From the NCBI GenBank assembly GCA_027077895.1, contig JALWQZ010000024.1:1-7030 (forward strand): a stretch of 7,030 bases of DNA, in the 5' to 3' direction. A model generated the notes under the pieces. The model had not been told where the DNA came from and did not search any database. It was given only the letters and a program-made list of their open reading frames with translations. The first letter of the stretch is position 1; every line of letters begins with the position of its first letter. Made by a program: the position numbers and the translations under genes. This document shows positions 5,321 to 7,030 of this stretch, one piece after another. The DNA is from Microcaldota archaeon. GTDB taxonomy: Archaea; B1Sed10-29; WALL01; WAMD01.

Positions 5321-6622
5321 ATGCAAGATGTGAAGGTTATAATCCCAAAATCTGGAAAATGCTCTTGGAGGAAGTGCATATTCTGTGGGTATGGTAAGGA
5401 AGAGTATCCCGTAAACGTACAGGTTCTAAAGGCTTGGTTAGATAAGCAACTCTTAGATTTCCATGGAGATACTTTAAGCATATACTGTTCCGGATCCTTC
5501 CTAGACGATACCCAGTTCCCAAAGGAGTTTAGAGAGTACTTGGTAAAGAAATGCAAAGACAAGGGAATAAAACACTTGCAGATAGAATCAAGGCCAGAGT
5601 TCATAACAGATGAAAAACTTGATGAATTCAAAGGTCTAGACTTGATGGTGGGAATAGGCCTGGAGGTAGCTGACGACAATGCCTTGAAACTTATAGCAAA
5701 GGGTATGACCGTTGATGATTTTGTGAAGGCAGCAGATAAGATCCACGAGCACAGATTCAAGGTCAAGGCCTACGTTCTAGTGAATCTGCCTGTTCCAAAC
5801 GCGAGGCAATTATTTGAAAAGACAATGGAATTCGCAAAGAAATACGCGGACAAAATTGTCGTGATGAACCTACTTCCTCACGGGAAAACACCAATGCTGG
5901 ATATGTGGGCTAGGGGAGATTGGAAACCCCTCAGTAGAAGAGAATTTGAAGACTGGATAAAACCATTCAAAGATTGGCCAAATGTTGAATTTGAGTATGA
6001 AACATTCAAGTTCATCCCAAGTATTCCACCAGAGAGGCGGACTTATTTGAAGGGTGTTGGGCCAGAGTATGTGGATCACCCATGGTACAATATATGGCAG
6101 GACTGGTTTGCTAGGATATACAAGCCACCAAAGGGAAAGGACATCGCATTGTTCGTTCCTTGCTCGTACACGAAACCCTACTCTAGATCAAAGACACACA
6201 GACTAATAGACAAAGCAGTTAAGGCCAGTGGTAAAGAGAAGAGAGTGCACAAACTGGTTATCACAAGTCCAGGAATAATCCCATTTGAGTTCAACAACTA
6301 CTATCCATTCAATGCATATGACTGGGACGAAAAACTAGAAACCCCCGACATAATGAAGGTTTACATAGAGAAAAACAAAGAAAGAATCATAAACTACCTA
6401 AAGAATCATGCGAGGCATTACAAACACTTCATAGCATATTTCAGATTGGACGCAGAGAGTTTAGACGCACTGAAACAGGCATGCAACAAACTGGGGATAA
6501 ACCTGATACTAGCATACGACCCAGAAACGTACCAGAGACTAGAAGAATCCGGAGAAAAAAAACCATTGTTCAGAGACGAGTTGCTATCACAACTCACTGA
6601 AACACTAAGGAGACTAGACTAA
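5321..6622 (+). CDS. Radical SAM (RaSEA-like) fused to ArcS core (DUF5591), candidate archaeosine synthase
   Basis: Predicted to make archaeosine at position 15 of archaeal tRNA. Residues 1-260 resemble the radical SAM enzyme RaSEA. Cys14, Cys19 and Cys22 (CSWRKCIFCGYG) would hold the 4Fe-4S cluster, followed by YCSGSFLDD (55-63), IESRPEFI (88-95), GIGLEVADDN (111-120) and LLPHGKTP (184-191). Residues 274-400 match the DUF5591 core of ArcS: PCSYTKPYSRSKTH (280-293) fits the family signature PC-x3-KPY-x2-S-x2-H exactly, followed by VITSPGIIPFEF and a YPFNAYDW segment. In characterised species ArcS joins lysine to preQ0 on tRNA and a separate RaSEA, bound to ArcS, cleaves the adduct. Here both domains are on one chain. 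No TGT-like or PUA domain is visible. The ribosome site is weak (GTGGTAAC just before ATG), so translation probably couples to the upstream gene nine bases away. Domain calls are firm; the combined activity is inferred. Confidence 0.88.
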   Translation: MQDVKVIIPKSGKCSWRKCIFCGYGKEEYPVNVQVLKAWLDKQLLDFHGDTLSIYCSGSFLDDTQFPKEFREYLVKKCKDKGIKHLQIESRPEFITDEKLDEFKGLDLMVGIGLEVADDNALKLIAKGMTVDDFVKAADKIHEHRFKVKAYVLVNLPVPNARQLFEKTMEFAKKYADKIVVMNLLPHGKTPMLDMWARGDWKPLSRREFEDWIKPFKDWPNVEFEYETFKFIPSIPPERRTYLKGVGPEYVDHPWYNIWQDWFARIYKPPKGKDIALFVPCSYTKPYSRSKTHRLIDKAVKASGKEKRVHKLVITSPGIIPFEFNNYYPFNAYDWDEKLETPDIMKVYIEKNKERIINYLKNHARHYKHFIAYFRLDAESLDALKQACNKLGINLILAYDPETYQRLEESGEKKPLFRDELLSQLTETLRRLD

Positions 6623-7030
6623 TTCCATCCTCATTCTCCTCATTTGCATGTTCTCCAGGGACGCGGACATCAGAGCGCTAGCGACCAACCTAGAAACATC
6701 CCACATGAACAGCGCAATAAATGCCGGTCCCATGCTTATACCAAAAACATTTATGATTATCTCTCCAAGCAACTCGTTCTGGCCAAATCCGTAGTACGAT
6801 GAGGGAATCTTCTCAAGCAATAGCAGAATGGACAAAACTAGGAACAGGGACACAGGATTCACGGAATATCCGATACCCATGAGGAACACCCAGAGAGATA
6901 GAGAATCAACCGCCCACCTAGTGACATCCAAAAGCCCAAACACCAGCGCATCTCCATGCGTGAAAACGTTCAACATAGGGATTCTAGACAAGATCATCCA
7001 AAGAATCCCAACCAGTAACAACCAGGCCCC
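6614..7030 (-). CDS. Partial membrane protein, LPG-synthase/UPF0104 transmembrane family (C-terminal part)
   Basis: The reading frame is open to the right edge, so the N-terminus and true start lie outside the window; about 138 residues are visible. They contain three to four hydrophobic segments, separated by short loops. The last two follow the pattern of the C-terminal end of the lysylphosphatidylglycerol synthase TM/UPF0104 (YbhN, AglD-like) family: a helix ending in IPSSYYGFGQNELL, then FGIS and a final helix with FMWDVSRLVASAL. In that family the usual form is iP-s-x-x-G-x-G-x-x-E, then fGi and an Arg in the last helix. Members are integral membrane proteins linked to lipid or polyprenol-sugar handling, including archaeal surface glycosylation. 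The tail (MQMRRMRMELV) is basic and probably cytoplasmic. The gene converges on the fusion gene and overlaps it by nine bases. Family assignment is moderate and substrate unknown. Confidence 0.7.
   Translation of the reverse strand, partial: GAWLLLVGILWMILSRIPMLNVFTHGDALVFGLLDVTRWAVDSLSLWVFLMGIGYSVNPVSLFLVLSILLLLEKIPSSYYGFGQNELLGEIIINVFGISMGPAFIALFMWDVSRLVASALMSASLENMQMRRMRMELV

Overview
The window looks archaeal. Promoters have TATA-box architecture, ribosome binding sites match an archaeal 16S tail (GGTGAT, GGAGG), and one gene carries the signature motif of archaeosine synthase, an archaea-specific tRNA modification enzyme. A phosphoenolpyruvate synthase and many small, lysine-rich proteins with no recognisable family fit a poorly characterised lineage. 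A DPANN-type archaeon is possible, but the lineage cannot be fixed from this window. Base composition looks moderately AT-rich and even across it (not counted), with no integrase, transposase or obvious foreign island.

Layout from left to right. The first ~140 bases hold no supported gene, but include one arm of a large hairpin that ends the first gene. Bases 140-619 (minus) encode a 159-residue winged-helix DNA-binding protein. Its promoter at about 648-697 has a good TATA box followed by three palindromic half-sites on one helical face, which suggests autoregulation. Bases 763-3045 (minus) encode a complete phosphoenolpyruvate synthase (ppsA). Between ppsA and the next gene lies a compact divergent promoter whose core, a palindromic ATTTAAAT, is suitably placed to serve both directions. 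It would give a short SD-led transcript for ppsA and a leaderless transcript rightward.

Bases 3120-6622 (plus) form a tight three-gene operon: two proteins of unknown function (349 and 381 residues, overlapping by four bases) and, nine bases on, a 433-residue protein. The third protein joins a radical SAM domain resembling RaSEA to the DUF5591 core of archaeosine synthase ArcS, with an exact PC-x3-KPY-x2-S-x2-H motif. In characterised archaea these are two separate proteins acting in sequence. ArcS attaches lysine to preQ0 at tRNA position 15 and RaSEA cleaves the adduct to archaeosine. Here both steps appear to be on one chain, without the tRNA-binding PUA and TGT-like domains of full-length ArcS. 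The two unknown partners are the candidates to supply what is missing.

At the right edge a membrane protein resembling the LPG-synthase/UPF0104 transmembrane family runs in from beyond the window on the minus strand. It converges on the fusion gene and overlaps it by nine bases.

The most interesting element is the 3120-6622 operon: a candidate single-chain archaeosine synthase with two undescribed companions.
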